Positions 1 through 11,238 of a stretch of 64,000 bases of DNA are shown here, one piece after another. A program made the position numbers and the translations under genes. The stretch is from Myrica gale (taxonomy: Eukaryota > Streptophyta > Magnoliopsida > Fagales > Myricaceae), in NCBI GenBank assembly GCA_963930655.1, contig OZ005609.1:18363001-18427000 (forward strand), given 5' to 3'. Position 1 is the stretch's first letter. Each line of letters opens with the position of its first letter. The notes beneath the pieces were generated by a model. That model did not search any database and was not told where the DNA came from. It was given only the letters and a program-made list of their open reading frames with translations.

Positions 1-618
1 AAATTAATCCCAGTAACTGGATCATAAATGGTAAGGCGGATGTTCATGGAAAAGGGTTTTTGGTCTGTGCGATTTTTTTTTCTCGTATAAAAGTTGTAGA
101 ACCAAAACAAAAAAGAAACATTATATAGTATATTTTAGGGATAACAATATTTTGCATCTTTCAATTATTTTTGTCACATTGCATGCACCCACTAACTAGC
201 TATATATTGATTTGCACCCTATGTTAAAATAATATTTTGGCACATGAAATGACAATTTTAATTAGATTAATAATTTTTTTTTAAAGTGACAATCATATGA
301 GGTTAAAATCATAATTTTAGATGCCAAAAACAAAATTAAATTTCTGCTAGAATAATTGAAAAAATTTTAAGGGACGGTGCAAATTAGTATCTTTTAAATC
401 AATTGGTGGTTGATAAAATATGACAAAAAATAATTTTTTGGAGTGCAAAATATCAAGACCTAGTTGGAAAGTGCAAAATATATTTATAATAATTTTTAAT
501 TTCTCAAATTTGCTCCAATAAAAAAATATGGGTGTACGTGCAGACAATTTCACTCAATTTATCCTTATATTTTAATAACTTTTAATTTCTCAAAATTGGT
601 CGGCCGGCTAAGGAAAAT

Positions 619-925
619 CACTACAAAAAAACCGACCTATAGCGGCGGTCGAAAACCGCCGCTATAGGTCAACAAACCGCTGCTATAGGCTATAGCAGTG
701 GTTTTTTAGCGGCGGTTGCGACCGCCGCTATAGCTCCGTCGGGATAGGTTATAGCGGCGGTTTTTGCGACCGCTGGAGAAGACCCTACGCCTATAGCGGC
801 GGTTCTCTAGCGGCGGTCGCGACCGCCGCTATAGACATTTATTTCGAATTTTTTTAATCGGTTTTAAAAAAGTTGAACACCGATAGCTGCGGTCAGTGAC
901 CGCCGCTATAGGTCACTGAACTGAC
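619..925. repeat. Left subterminal repeat array of the CACTA element
   Basis: A motif close to TATAGCGGCGGT recurs about ten times in both orientations. Adjacent copies form short hairpins of the type AGCGGCGGT-spacer-ACCGCCGCT. In the CACTA superfamily such subterminal motifs are the known binding sites of the transposase. The same array is at 52310-52615 with one motif pair lost. Confidence 0.85.
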
Positions 926-1083
926 CTATAGGCCCAAGCCTCAGAAAAAATCTCATTTCAAACTCCAAAAACAAATTATTTTGTCCATTTACTAAAAAAA
1001 TAAAGAAAAAAATCTTAATTGAAAACACTGAGAAGATAAGATTCTTGACTGCAAAAGCAATAGAACAGGAAAAATACACATAC

Positions 1084-2540
1084 CTCCACGAATAAATATT
1101 GTTACAGACCTCGAATTTGCACAGTGTTCGATGTACATCATCCGATCTTTTGTTGTACCGAATGATTTTTCTCGAACCAAACCAGCCTTTAGAAATTGCA
1201 AATGGAAGTTTGGTGTCAGAGAGAAGCAATGTTAGTAGACTAACCTATGGGAATCATACAAAATGTAAGACAATAAACTGCAAGTTGAGTATCTCATCAG
1301 AAAACAAACCTCCAGAGTTGCATTACAATTAAGGATAATTTATCTTATTTTAAAGAGACAACTATACACTATACACTACAAATGCTCAAAGTCATCTAAA
1401 CTAACAAATGCATGAAATCTAGAGCTGAAAAGCTTAAACAAGACAAACCTGTGGCTATTGCAATCAATTCTAAGTCCACACCACCGACCCATCTGACAGC
1501 AGGCAAGTTCCTGTGCATCAGTAAATGATTTGCTTCATCATCAAAACCCCATTGGCAGATAACCAAGGTAGCACCAACATCCTGTCACTTGCTAAATCAG
1601 TCTTCTAATAACAGCAAAAGGCATAATGACAATAAAGAAAGATATATCAGGCCAAGAAAAAGCTTTTTTGATTGTAATTGCAAAGATTCTACTAAACTAT
1701 ACAGTGCTATCCCACTAAACTATACAGTGCTATCCCACCTTGCATTTCTGAACCATGTCATCAAAATACTTCCGTTCTTGCAGACGTAATGTCTGAAACT
1801 TTTCCACTGTATCAATGTCAACCTTATGTTTGGTCTTTGGGTTTGGTGGCTGAAAGGGGCACGTCAGAATAGCAATTTTGGCATTAGGAATTACTGACAT
1901 CAGATAGGATCCGCCCCATAAATTAGAGCTAGCAACTACATAATTTTGACTCTGCTACCCGCATTTTAGACAACAGCTCAAGCTCAATTGGTTTTCAAGC
2001 AGCAGCAGTGAATGTATTCACAAAAAATTGGCAGTATCACAAATACTTGCAACAATTTGAAGAACAAAATACGAAACGGATTATAAGAAGTATTTAAAAA
2101 AAAAAAGCAAATTAGAATAAGTGATGAAAGAAGACCCTGTGATGCAAATACAAATGACAGTGAGAGGAACATCCAGTAGCATAATTGTGCAAAAAATACT
2201 AGGGTGATGCCAGGAAGGCACTGCCAAGCACGTTGGTGAACCACAAAAGAAGATACAGCAAACTTACATCTTCGAGGATAAAGTAGTCATGCAAGTTTGA
2301 ATCAAAGACTCCGGTTGTGCCATCCCCAATTTCATAATCCTGACTTCGAGCATTTGTTAACAACTAAAACTCAATACTCACATCCAGCTACAAAATGCCC
2401 CAATTGAACCAAAAAGCAAAGCCAGAGGATGTCCACAAACACATTCAGAGAGAGAGAGAGAGAGAGAGAGTTTGAGTGCGAGAGAGTGACTTACTGATAG
2501 TAACTTCACCGTCGGGGCTCTGGAGCATCTTGTCCATCTC
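1084..2540 (-). pseudogene. CCT5: Captured fragments of CCT5 (T-complex protein 1 subunit epsilon), with introns
   Basis: Five minus-strand exon pieces keep CCT-epsilon order. About 2540-2495 encodes EMDKMLQSPDGEVTI and ends at GTAAGT. About 2361-2278 encodes ARSQDYEIGDGTTGV, then jumps to the later QTCMTTLSSK stretch and ends at GTAAGT. About 1920-1739 encodes [20 protein letters not shown] and [13 protein letters not shown]. 1581-1449 encodes [20 protein letters not shown] and [20 protein letters not shown]. 1196-1084 encodes [20 protein letters not shown] and [18 protein letters not shown]5 is one of eight subunits of the cytosolic ring chaperonin that folds actin and tubulin. Large parts are missing, including the start, the GGRIVPRF-like stretch and the C-terminus, so no chaperonin subunit can be made. 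Preserved splice borders show capture from genomic DNA rather than from a cDNA. Confidence 0.9.
2446..2470. repeat. GA microsatellite inside the captured CCT5 segment
   Basis: This is a run of about 12 GA dinucleotides. On the minus strand it reads as CT repeats just downstream of the first captured exon's splice donor. The second copy, near 54125-54150, differs slightly in repeat number. Confidence 0.8.
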
Positions 2541-2649
2541 CTGAAAGGCGAAGAAGGCAGGGAGGGGAATTTTCGTGGTTTAGGGCGCGCGGGAGAGTTT
2601 TTAAGAGAGGGGGAGGGGGAGGGTGAGGTGGGCGAACGACGTCGCTTCA

Positions 2650-3368
2650 AAAATTGGTTTTTTTGCCCCTTTTATTTTAATAATAATAATTTTATATTTT
2701 GTAATTATATATTTTTAATAAATTAAAATCAGTGGTAAATTATAATAGTATTTGAAAATATTTATATTTAGTATTAGATACTTAGCATATTATTTAATAC
2801 ATGATTTATAACTAGTGTAATAATTTTAATTAAAACAAGTTGATAGAAAAATTTTTGAAATATAATTATTAATTATGATCAATAAAATATTTAATTACCA
2901 TAACAACTATGACCAAAATATTAACTAAAATAGCTAAAACCATATTAATTACCATTTTAAACCACAAGCCGAGCTGAAATAGTTAAAGGAAAGAAAATCA
3001 TAACTAAAAATAGGTTTTTGAGAGGGAAAACAGCGGATTTAGGGCTCGAAACGAGGTGCACGAAGCGTAGCTAGGTGCCCACGACGTGCGCGCTGAAAAG
3101 AGCTTTCCGAATTGGGGTCATGGGCGCGAATCGGGTACTCGTAGCCAAAGTTATGACCAAAAAACCAATACGTGCGCGAAAATTGCTCCAATTAGGTTAG
3201 ATTCCTATTTTCTTACCATCCTTGCACTGATGTATAATAAATAGTCAAGACAATAATTATTAACCTTAAGTAACACATAAAATTTTATTTTTCAATTTTT
3301 TTCATTTTTTTCTATTTTTTTCAATTATTAACATATAAATAATAATTTTTTAATTTTTTTTCGCATAT
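2650..3368. other. AT-rich interior of the CACTA element, no gene seen
   Basis: This AT-rich filler contains one GC-richer patch (about 3040-3190) with several GCGCG-type motifs. No coding signature or known repeat family was recognised. It is the same in the second copy at about 54330-55038. Confidence 0.5.
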
Positions 3369-3707
3369 ACCTATAGCAGCGGTTCAGTCAAAACCGCTGC
3401 TATAGGTATATCTTTAGCAGCGTTTTTTAAAAAAAACGCTGCTAAAAGTACAGCCTACCGCGGCGGTCAGCATGACCGCCGCTGTAGGCACCATATTTCT
3501 AGCGGCGGTCAAGTTGACCGCCGCGAGAGGTAAGACCTATAGCCGCGGTTTATTCGAAACCGCGGCTATAGGGTATCTATAGCCGCGGTCAGTGACCGCC
3601 GCTATATAGACCGCCACAAAAAAGGGCACTTTCCGAAAACCGCGGCTAAAAATACCTTGTAGCGGCGGTTTTAGAGACCGCCGCTGGAAGTCCTTTTTTT
3701 AGTAGTG
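3369..3707. repeat. Right subterminal repeat array of the CACTA element
   Basis: It carries the same TATAGCGGCGGT-like motifs as the left end, many paired as perfect or near-perfect inverted repeats (for example CCTATAGCAGCGGTT with its complement a few bases later). Some hairpins have drifted to CCGCGG cores while both arms stayed complementary. The right array of the second copy is at about 55039-55377. Confidence 0.85.
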
Positions 3708-3710
3708 AAT

Positions 3711-5163
3711 GGATGCATTACCATCCGGACATTAAATATTCCTCCATTTGATTTTTCAGTTTGGTCGAGGCACACAGATTTGGATTATAATTTCTTATAG
3801 TTCATGATACGGCATGCTATATATATTAGTTAGGTAGATTTTCCTTAATGGCAACGGTTGATTTCAAGGTCAGTGGTACATATTCCATCACATTAGTATA
3901 TAGTACTAATGAATTAGCGATCACCTCCACATTCAAAGTGCAATGTGCTAAACATGTTAAATAGATCTGTCCTTCTCATTTAAATTCAACAGTTCTATCT
4001 AAGACGGCGATTAATATAGCAAGCTAATTGTGTTCCCCATTCAAATAGTCCTGTTCAATGGACAAAAGATTATAAAACTTAAAGAAAGAAACAAATAATA
4101 ATGAGATAAAGGAAGCTAATTGCGGCCCTCTCTTTTGCGAGTAATATCGATCCCTGATCTTCAGATGATGAAATCCCTAAAAGTACTGTGTCTTGATCCT
4201 ACCAATTAATTAAGAAATATTCTGGAAGAAGACCAAAAACAATCAGATAAAGGAAGTGTGAATTTACATTTGTGGAATGATTGTGTGGGAGGAAGAAATT
4301 AGGGAAAAGAAGCGAATGATTATAGTGGAGGGGGCATAAAAATTATAGTGCTCGTGCTCCAGAAAGCATGCAGTATTGTCCCTTTGGTCGTTGGTCAATC
4401 GGACAGTTAGAAAACTTCGAGAAGCAATTGAAAGAAAACTTCGAGAAGCAATTGAAAGTCTTCCGGAAAACTAAGTTGTCGCAACAGTTGTGGTCAAAAT
4501 TTTTTGTTTTGGTCATATATATATTTATTTACTGGGACAGTCGAGTGGTGGGGGTATAGCCTTCTACACCTTTATAACTAACCCTCTATTGCTTTCACAC
4601 CAGAGACAATAATAAGCTTTAATGCATTTTAACGGGCAATGAAAGTGAAATTTGACTGTTTGTTCTCCTCCCGCAAGAAAATGAAGGTCGTTTTTATTTC
4701 ATAGTTCCCCCATGAGGTAGCCACCATGTAAATTTTAAGAAGTTTATGGGATTTAATCATGTATGAGCCAAGTCAATCTATAACTATAGGTATCCACGTT
4801 TTCCATTAAGATAACTTAATTTGGAAAGTTTATTAACATAAGGATCATGAAGAACTAGAAAACAAGATGAAAGGAAAAAGTTTTCGATGAATCAGTTGAT
4901 CTACGATGACCACCTCAAACAGACCTTCGCTCCAAATTTCGCACTTGCACGCCTCAATCACAATTTTTCCACCAGGAGGGAATGAGTCCTCCAATTGTTC
5001 AATTAGCTTTTTGCTCTACTTCAATATTTCTAATTCACACCACAAAGGTAGTGTACCTTCCTTTCACTATTTCACCTCCTTTTATACTTGTTTTCCCACT
5101 TTCCTTCCACGTAGTGGGTTGTCTTTCTTAACTGTGCGTATTGTGGATATCAGGGATGATTTC
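3711..5163. other. Host-derived sequence of the duplicated unit, no gene recognised
   Basis: This AT-rich sequence is present in all three copies (also 41041-42460 and 55381-56833). The open frames here (for example at 4368-4559 and 4906-5166) are not better conserved than their surroundings and resemble no family I know. A piece corresponding to about 3890-4115 appears again alone at 48208-48440. Confidence 0.5.
4410..4457. repeat. 24-bp tandem microduplication, shared only by copies B and C
   Basis: The 24-bp unit (start GAAAACTTCGAG) occurs twice in tandem here and at about 56080-56127. It occurs once in copy A (41734-41757). This derived state supports B and C as the younger pair. Confidence 0.9.
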
Positions 5164-5590
5164 TGAAGAATTAGTTGATTTATGGTTAACACGTCGGAGT
5201 AAATTCGTCTCGATCTTCGTATACCTCCTTCTGTAAAAATAACAAAATGACCTCGGAGACCATGTAAGTCACCTCCGATGTTTAAGTCAGTCTGTTGTCT
5301 TATACCAATGTTCACTTATTCAATTACTATAGAATCACATACATTTTCCGATTATCTTCTCCTCCTTTTATAGCATTTCTTCCACGTTCTCATATTTCCC
5401 TTTTGGCGGGAATCGAGTCCCTGTAACGTTGTGTCTCGCGAGATGCTCTTCACACATCTTAACGGGTACTTGCTTTGATCACGGACATTGAGATTGTGAA
5501 GCTACCACACGTTATAAGTTATTTTATAACTGCCCATGACACATGTCATGATTCCTTATCCTGGGCTTAATATGATATGGGCCTAATCGT
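5164..5590 (-). mobile_element. LTR fragment of a Gypsy-type element
   Basis: The sequence starting TGAAGAATTAGTTGATTTA matches the LTR that adjoins the primer-binding site and gag of the minus-strand Gypsy element at 48441-51003. Here the LTR stands alone, with no internal region next to it. The far end is uncertain because the comparison copy is cut at about 51003; similarity is visible up to about 5590. Minus-strand orientation follows from the linked element. Confidence 0.65.
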
Positions 5591-5983
5591 TATTGTTGGG
5601 ATTTGACGCAAGTGTGATCATGTCTATTCAGCCCAAATTGGTTTGGGCGGATCTGATTAAGGATTCAGTATTGGTCCAAGGAGGAATACCGAGGTATATG
5701 GAAGATGAAGCTAATGCATAACGAACTGAATCTTTATTAATGATCACATATCGGTCCAAGGAGGAATCGTCCATTCGATTACATCTCCAGTGGAACCTAA
5801 ATATATATCACAATATCAAGATTCTTTTTTCGCATAGGAAGTGTCGTATAAGTAGCGTCTGTGAATGATCCACCATTATGGGAACGACGCTGAAATCTCA
5901 GCTTCTTCTGGAATGCAATAGGATTCCTTTTTGCGACACATCAATTTGTCCTTCAATATGTATCGCTGTTCATCTGCACATCC

Positions 5984-6470
5984 TCATCTGGACATTACCT
6001 TATCTTGAATGGCCTTGCATACGACTTCCATTTTTTCTGCTCGCAATTGCTTTCGAACCTCTGAGATTATGACAATGACAGTTTGCCTTGTACTTCCTCC
6101 TTGGTGGTGGTAGGCCAAAGCGAGGAGGTATTTAGCTTTCGGGTTCCCTCCTTTCGCTAAGTGGTGAATTTCCCTTAGTCCTCCTTTGACATTCGCAGTC
6201 CAGTGCATCTTTTCACTACCTCGAATGAAAATTTTGTGTGGGTTGCCTTGCATAACATTTGTCGCTAAGAATTTTCCACGCCTCAGTTAGAGGATATGGA
6301 GATGGTATATCTTCAATCTTCGATATACCACGGTTCCTTGAGCTGCTTGGTAGAATTGCTTCGATACTAAGCAGAGATTTTGCTATTTTCTTGAATTATT
6401 ATGGACAACCCAGCTTATCACCTCGGACCATAATTCTCCAGGCAGGGCTTGAGTAGGGTTTCGCTTCGAT
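5984..6470 (-). pseudogene. Fragment of an F-box-type protein gene
   Basis: Read on the minus strand, the remnant starts with an F-box-like stretch, LPGELWSEVISWVVHNNS. After a stop and frameshifts comes QNLCLVSKQFYQAA, matching the second half of an F-box. About 60 residues later comes GNPHKIFIRGSEKMHWTANV then GGLREIHHLAKGGNPKAKYL, a helical segment resembling the region downstream of the F-box in plant proteins of the At2g35280-like group. Functional F-box proteins recruit substrates to SCF ubiquitin ligases. In-frame stops and frame changes show it is dead. The family call rests on motif resemblance alone. Confidence 0.5.
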
Positions 6471-6687
6471 GCTCGCATCCTTAATCTTTTTGCTATTCTT
6501 TGTTTCTTCTTTCTCTCTGTCGCCTCTATTGAGATGGTCCCTCTCATTATATCTGCATATTTATGGCAGTTACTTTTCAAAAAGGATTGCTCATGGAAGA
6601 CCGTTTGGTTAATCGTGCGTTGTCTCTTTACTTTGCGAGTTGCATGTTTCCTTTAATTCCGTATCTTTAAGCAAAATAGCCAAAGCG

Positions 6688-7908
6688 TGTTACCTTCTTC
6701 AGATCCACACACACAAGTTTGAGAGAGAGTTAGAGAGAGAAACTTTCACGTACAAAATGAAAATATATCTCTCAAATGAGTTTCTGAGCTATTTATAATG
6801 GCTGGCTCAGAACTCAATTGTGCTTATGCGTGAGATCTTTAGGGACTTCAAATCTCAGCCGTAGGATCATCATGAAAAACTCTTTTTCATTTAAACTCCT
6901 TTATATTCTGTAATCCTAATGTATGAGCTTCTACAAATTGTGATCTTGTTCATTAACATATCACAATTGACCTCTAAGATACTGAGATTGTTTTTGTGAA
7001 ATCCCTTTTGCTAAGAATTTTATGTTTATTTATCCTTCCACCATACTATATTCCACATGAGCTAATAATATCACCGATTAAGTCCCTAGCTCATAAAATT
7101 CTTAATTCTCAGTCTGCACATAGTTGGACTTCCAAAACTTTCCAAAATCATTTTCGCAAATATTTACTTATTATATTATATAAGTAAAAAACCTTGAAAA
7201 CATTTTTCACAAAATCTCGCTGCGCAGTGTTTTTATATCATCAATATACAAACATAAAGAATATACTGCCTCATCAAGAGACTGGTGGATTCCATATTGA
7301 GAAATTATATAAATTCACTTACTATGCACCAGACTCAGCCTTATCTCAAATATTTGATCTACGAAGATCATCACCAAATGACTCAATCAAAGCACAAGCA
7401 CACAACAAGCACACAACAAGCAAACCTGCATAACTCTCTTAGGTCTAAGGACAACATAAACTAATTGTGTTGAATATCGTTCTCTACATCAGTGATCGTT
7501 TCCAGAAGGTATTCATCTTTGATCCGGTTCAGTGCATGTACTCTTACATTGCACCCGCTCGTCTGCTTAAGGTCAACACCGCAGTGATAGAGTCTATCAT
7601 TCTATCTTATAGAGACACAATGAGTGTAGACTTATTCATACATTATTATGTATCTCGACCTAGAATAAAGTGAGTCAACAAGGATCCGAAAAATCATACT
7701 CCCCACGTCCGATTCATTAATTATTGATCTGACTTTTCTACAATGATGCTCAACAATAATATACAAGTGATTAAACAATTAGTGTCATGATAAATATGAC
7801 ATCTTATGGGATTGCAGGTACCCAAAATAATATACAAGTGATTAAACAATAATAATAATTATCTCATAATTATGCAAAATGATTGGTTTCGAGGGCATAC
7901 ATCTAACA
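6688..7908 (-). mobile_element. Isolated Copia LTR
   Basis: On the minus strand it begins TGTTAGATGTATGCCCTC and ends GGTAACA, the TG...CA form of an LTR. It aligns along its length with the solo LTR at 45149-46414. Its first 140 bases match the 3' LTR of Copia C (29050-29190). A TATA box (TATAAAT, 6792-6798, minus) precedes a GA-rich probable leader. No primer-binding site or polypurine tract adjoins it. The flanking five bases do not match, so it is either an old solo LTR or a truncated element. Confidence 0.8.
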
Positions 7909-8025
7909 TGGGAAAGTCTAAATAAAAGGCAAACAACATACTGAAAATGACCTCTTGTATTGTTTTTTCTCAGGCCATGGGAAGTTTGAGACTCTAGGAG
8001 ATCTAGGCAAACACATCTAGAAGTT

Positions 8026-8432
8026 ATGTCTACTTCCAATAGTGGTTTGAGCTCTTAGGTTGCAGAAAGTGGGGTAAGCTCTGGCGACCGAGAATGTTAT
8101 TGCAATGTCACAACCTACGTGATGACCTCGTACACGGAGAACAATCTAGGATGTCGATTCTACAGTTGTCGGAAGTATAACATAAACGTGTGTGGATTTT
8201 TTTGCTTGGGTTGATCCTCTATTGTGTAACCGTGGGAAAAATGGTGTTGAAATGCAAGCGAGATAGACAAGAACGTTTAAATGTCGATCACAAAGAAGTT
8301 CAGAGCCTTAAGGAGGAGGTTGAAAAACATCGGAGGCAGAAGAAGAAGTACATAATCGCTTTGGTTGTGTTGTCAATTGTTGTAGTAGGTCTATTGTCTA
8401 TATTAGTAGTCTTTTTGACCAAACTGACATGA
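8026..8432 (+). pseudogene. GRF-type zinc-finger protein with coiled coil and C-terminal membrane anchor, broken
   Basis: From the ATG at 8026 the frame reads MSTSNSGLSS, then a TAG (8056-8058, probably from CAG). A GRF-like finger follows: ECYC, TENNLGCRFYSC and NVCGFF supply the Cys-x-Cys...Cys...Cys ligand pattern and the GCRFY/CGFF signatures. A frameshift near 8200 moves into a frame encoding a charged coiled coil (NVDHKEVQSLKEEVEKHRRQ) and a hydrophobic stretch, IIALVVLSIVVVGLLSILVV, that would span a membrane. Plant genomes contain many uncharacterised proteins of this GRF-finger, coiled-coil, tail-anchor layout. The finger is thought to bind nucleic acid, but the role of these plant proteins is not established. 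Identical damage is present in the second copy. Confidence 0.7.
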
Positions 8433-9672
8433 GTTTCATTTGGCATCCCAAGTGTGTAACTTGTGACGCTTTGATGTTGTAGTTTGACATGTGATGCTAG
8501 TTATATAAATACAGCACCTTTTGAAGTTGTATATTAACATTGCATCCTAGTTATATATGTAAGTTGTGCCATTTTTTTGCTTCATACTGTGAGTTAAAGC
8601 ACTATAAACTGTTATTTATTTGGATGTGTTATTTAGTTGAGGCTTGCTATCCTTTAGAGCATGTGCTTGATTTGAACTTAAACAAATATGTACAAAACAG
8701 TCCATAATACATTATCTGCATTAGTGGAAATCAAACTTCATAATTCAAATATGATCAAAACATCCGATAATACAACTTCATAATTCAAATCTATTGAAAA
8801 GATCCCATAATACCAAAATAATGTCTACATAAATTGGTAACAATATTCAACTTCCAGCACCTTCCAACAAGACAATGTGTACATGCTAAGGAGCCAAATA
8901 CATGTATATATCTTGAACCTAACAAAATGGAAAGATCAGCTTCAATTTGCCTAAAGAAATTAGATTCAATCTGCCTCAAAAAACCAGCTTCAAAAGAGAA
9001 TCACACCCAGCGGCAAAAGGGTGAAATACCACAGCCCATATGTACCAAACCCAACTTCAAAAGAAAGCGCCAACCACTACACCCAGCATCAAAAAAAAGC
9101 TCCAACCACTACACGAGCCTTCAAAAAACCAACTTCAACTACCAACCCATATGCACCATGTGCGAGCAACACTATGGAAAATCTGACTTCACAGCTACAT
9201 CTTTTTGGTCTTTTTTTGTCACCCTTAAACCACTTGGGTTATCTACTCGAGTGTCTACCTTGCGCTTTTCCTAGCTACTATGAGGTCTGCACGCACAAGG
9301 GATAAAATAATCTTAGATGTCACACCACAGGCAACACAAGGGATAAGATAAGATAATCCTACTGCTCAGACAACATACTAGTTTGTGTACCAGCAACAAG
9401 CTTGGTGAGGACGAGGAAGAGTTGCCGAGGAGTCCCCGACCTCCGAGCCAATCCCCTTAGGCAATCATAACTCCGTGTTCTTGATGCCATACTACCACCA
9501 TCTTGGGATTTTTTTGCCATGTCTATTTTCTGCTTTGGAGTTGCAGTACTTGCAGTCGGTGCGCTGCTCCTCCTTCCCTTGGTAGGGGCAACATAATCCC
9601 AACATTCAGCCAAGAGTGGCAGAAGGTCAGATTAGGTGGATGCTGCAAACTTAACAATACGCATCAATGTTG
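8433..9672. other. Region between the GRF pseudogene and Copia B, unrecognised
   Basis: The first 250 bases look like a 3' untranslated tail. 8690-9300 is A/C-rich with imprecise internal repetition (AACTTCA, CCAACCACTACAC). A minus-strand frame at 9359-9613 encodes 84 basic, Ser/Ala/Thr-rich residues that match no family I know. No transposon ends were recognised. The region is the same at about 60102-61341. Confidence 0.4.
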
Positions 9673-10591
9673 TGAGTCTAAATAGCACCCCAAGAGGGTG
9701 GTGAATTGAGTTTATAAAAATTCAGTCATTTTTTGATAAAAACATAGAACTGAAAAATACCCCTTTTAACAAATCAAATGTAGATCAGAAAGTTTTTAAT
9801 GCTAAGAAAAATATAAGCAATAAATGATAAAGCATAAAACACCACAAATAAATATATAGAACGAATAATAAGAGAGATAAAATTAGAGAGACGACACTGG
9901 AATTTTTGATCGTTCTACTAACACTTGCCTACATCCACCCCCAAGGCTATTGGCTTCTTTGGGCTTTCTTCACTATTCTCCAAATAACAACTACACTTTA
10001 GTTTTCCAAGTGCTAAATAACCTTTACAATGCATTTTCAAGCTTATGCTTTAACTCAAAGGGATTTCTTCTACCCTCGTGAGTAGGACCAAGTGTTTACC
10101 CAATACTCAAGTGTTTTTCAAAAGATGGGTACAAAGAAAGGCTCTCTAAGCTGAATTAGTAAGTAGAAAGCACAAACGTGTGGAATGACTCTCTAAGTCA
10201 AATCAGTAAGTGAAAAGCTCAATAGAGTGCAAGAAGAAAAGATTATCGAAGAAAAACTAAAGGTTGGCAAGTGGGAGCATAAGCTTTTTTGTGCTAGTGC
10301 AATGTGTCGACATTATAAGTGATGGAGAGAAAAATCAGCATCTTGAAAGTATCCAATCCGTTCCAACACTTCTTTAAACAACTATAATATGTAAAATTTA
10401 TCCTATCAACTTGTGTAATGGTGTTCAAGTACACTTAAAAATAATTAATGGAGATAACGTCAATCCTTTAAAATATATTTTAGAAATAGTAGATTGATAA
10501 GGTAAAATCTAAAAGTCTTCAAAGCACATAGAATTTTTGTTATCATCAAAATCAAATACCGGAATATTTACAAAACAATCTCGGGTTAACA
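9673..10591 (-). repeat. 3' LTR of Copia B
   Basis: On the minus strand it runs from TGTTAACCCGAG to CTATTTAGACTCA, TG...CA, 919 bp. The minus-strand polypurine tract AAAAAAGGGGAAGAT lies immediately upstream, which makes this the 3' LTR. Near its end it shares the motif CCAAGAGGG-GGTGAATTG (plus strand) with the LTRs of Copia A, although the rest differs. Confidence 0.78.
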
Positions 10592-10606
10592 ATCTTCCCC
10601 TTTTTT

Positions 10607-11238
10607 ATGATGAAAAAACTATTTTAGAAAATGCAATTTGCTAATAAATGGAAAAGCTGCTCCTAAGAACAAACAGGTTTCATGACATTTTTAGCAAAAA
10701 CGACTTTGAGATTTTACAGAAAATTTGCAAGAGTTTATATTGTAAATGGAGGTTTTGCAAAATTTTAAAAACAAATAAGAACATTTCTATAAACTTCCTC
10801 CAAACTTCTCAAACTTCCAATTTTCAATCCATAACACAAGACTTCAAAATTTGAGATATAAGATAAGAAGTACTATCTGTGAAGAAAATCTCAATTTTTC
10901 ACAATTAAGTGCATTGAGTTCAAAAACTCAATGAGACCTTATAATAACCATTAGATAATCATAATAGATGCACAATTCACAAGTAAATAATCCAATGGAG
11001 AAATGTAATTATCAAATTAAGGCTAGGCAACTGTTTAGCCAACATAATAATTACAAACATAGAGAGGACAAAAGTAAGGTTAATACAAATCACTTATAAC
11101 TTCTCCCCATTTGGCATCATCAAGAATAGGATATGGGAAGGTCAAAGGGAGTTGGCTAGGTAGGTGGAGTCTTTGTAGTGGAGGTGGAAGGTTTTGACTT
11201 CTTAATATCTTAAAATCAAATCTTCATAGTGGTAGCTG
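10607..11238 (-). other. 3' untranslated tail of Copia B, first segment
   Basis: This AT-rich non-coding tail between the polypurine tract of Copia B and the insertion point of Copia A continues at 19803. The plus frame at 10648-10854 shows no recognisable protein and is probably fortuitous. Confidence 0.55.

Larger units (their letters stand above)
619..3707. mobile_element. Non-autonomous CACTA (En/Spm-type) element carrying CCT5 fragments
   Basis: The left end reads CACTACAAAAAAACCGAC. The right end, read inward, is CACTACTAAAAAAAGGAC. The element is flanked by the 3-bp target duplication AAT (616-618 and 3708-3710), and copy A near 41037 shows the uninterrupted site with a single AAT. 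CACTA termini, a 3-bp target duplication and dense subterminal repeats are the hallmarks of this superfamily. The 3089-bp element has no transposase coding sequence, so it would depend on a transposase supplied elsewhere. Its interior holds five captured exon pieces of a cytosolic chaperonin gene. Confidence 0.93.

Noticed and set aside
906-1229. 107-codon minus frame in the CACTA element
   Set aside because: The CCT5 reading [15 protein letters not shown] is in another frame (seen in 992-1201); this frame is its shadow.
2378-2650. 90-codon minus frame rich in Ser, Pro and Leu
   Set aside because: It reads through the GA microsatellite, a splice donor and the captured CCT5 exon in a different frame from EMDKMLQSPDG; it is a shadow of that segment.
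6683-7913. Target duplication for the LTR 6688-7908
   Set aside because: AAGCG and TGGGA do not match, in either segmental copy.
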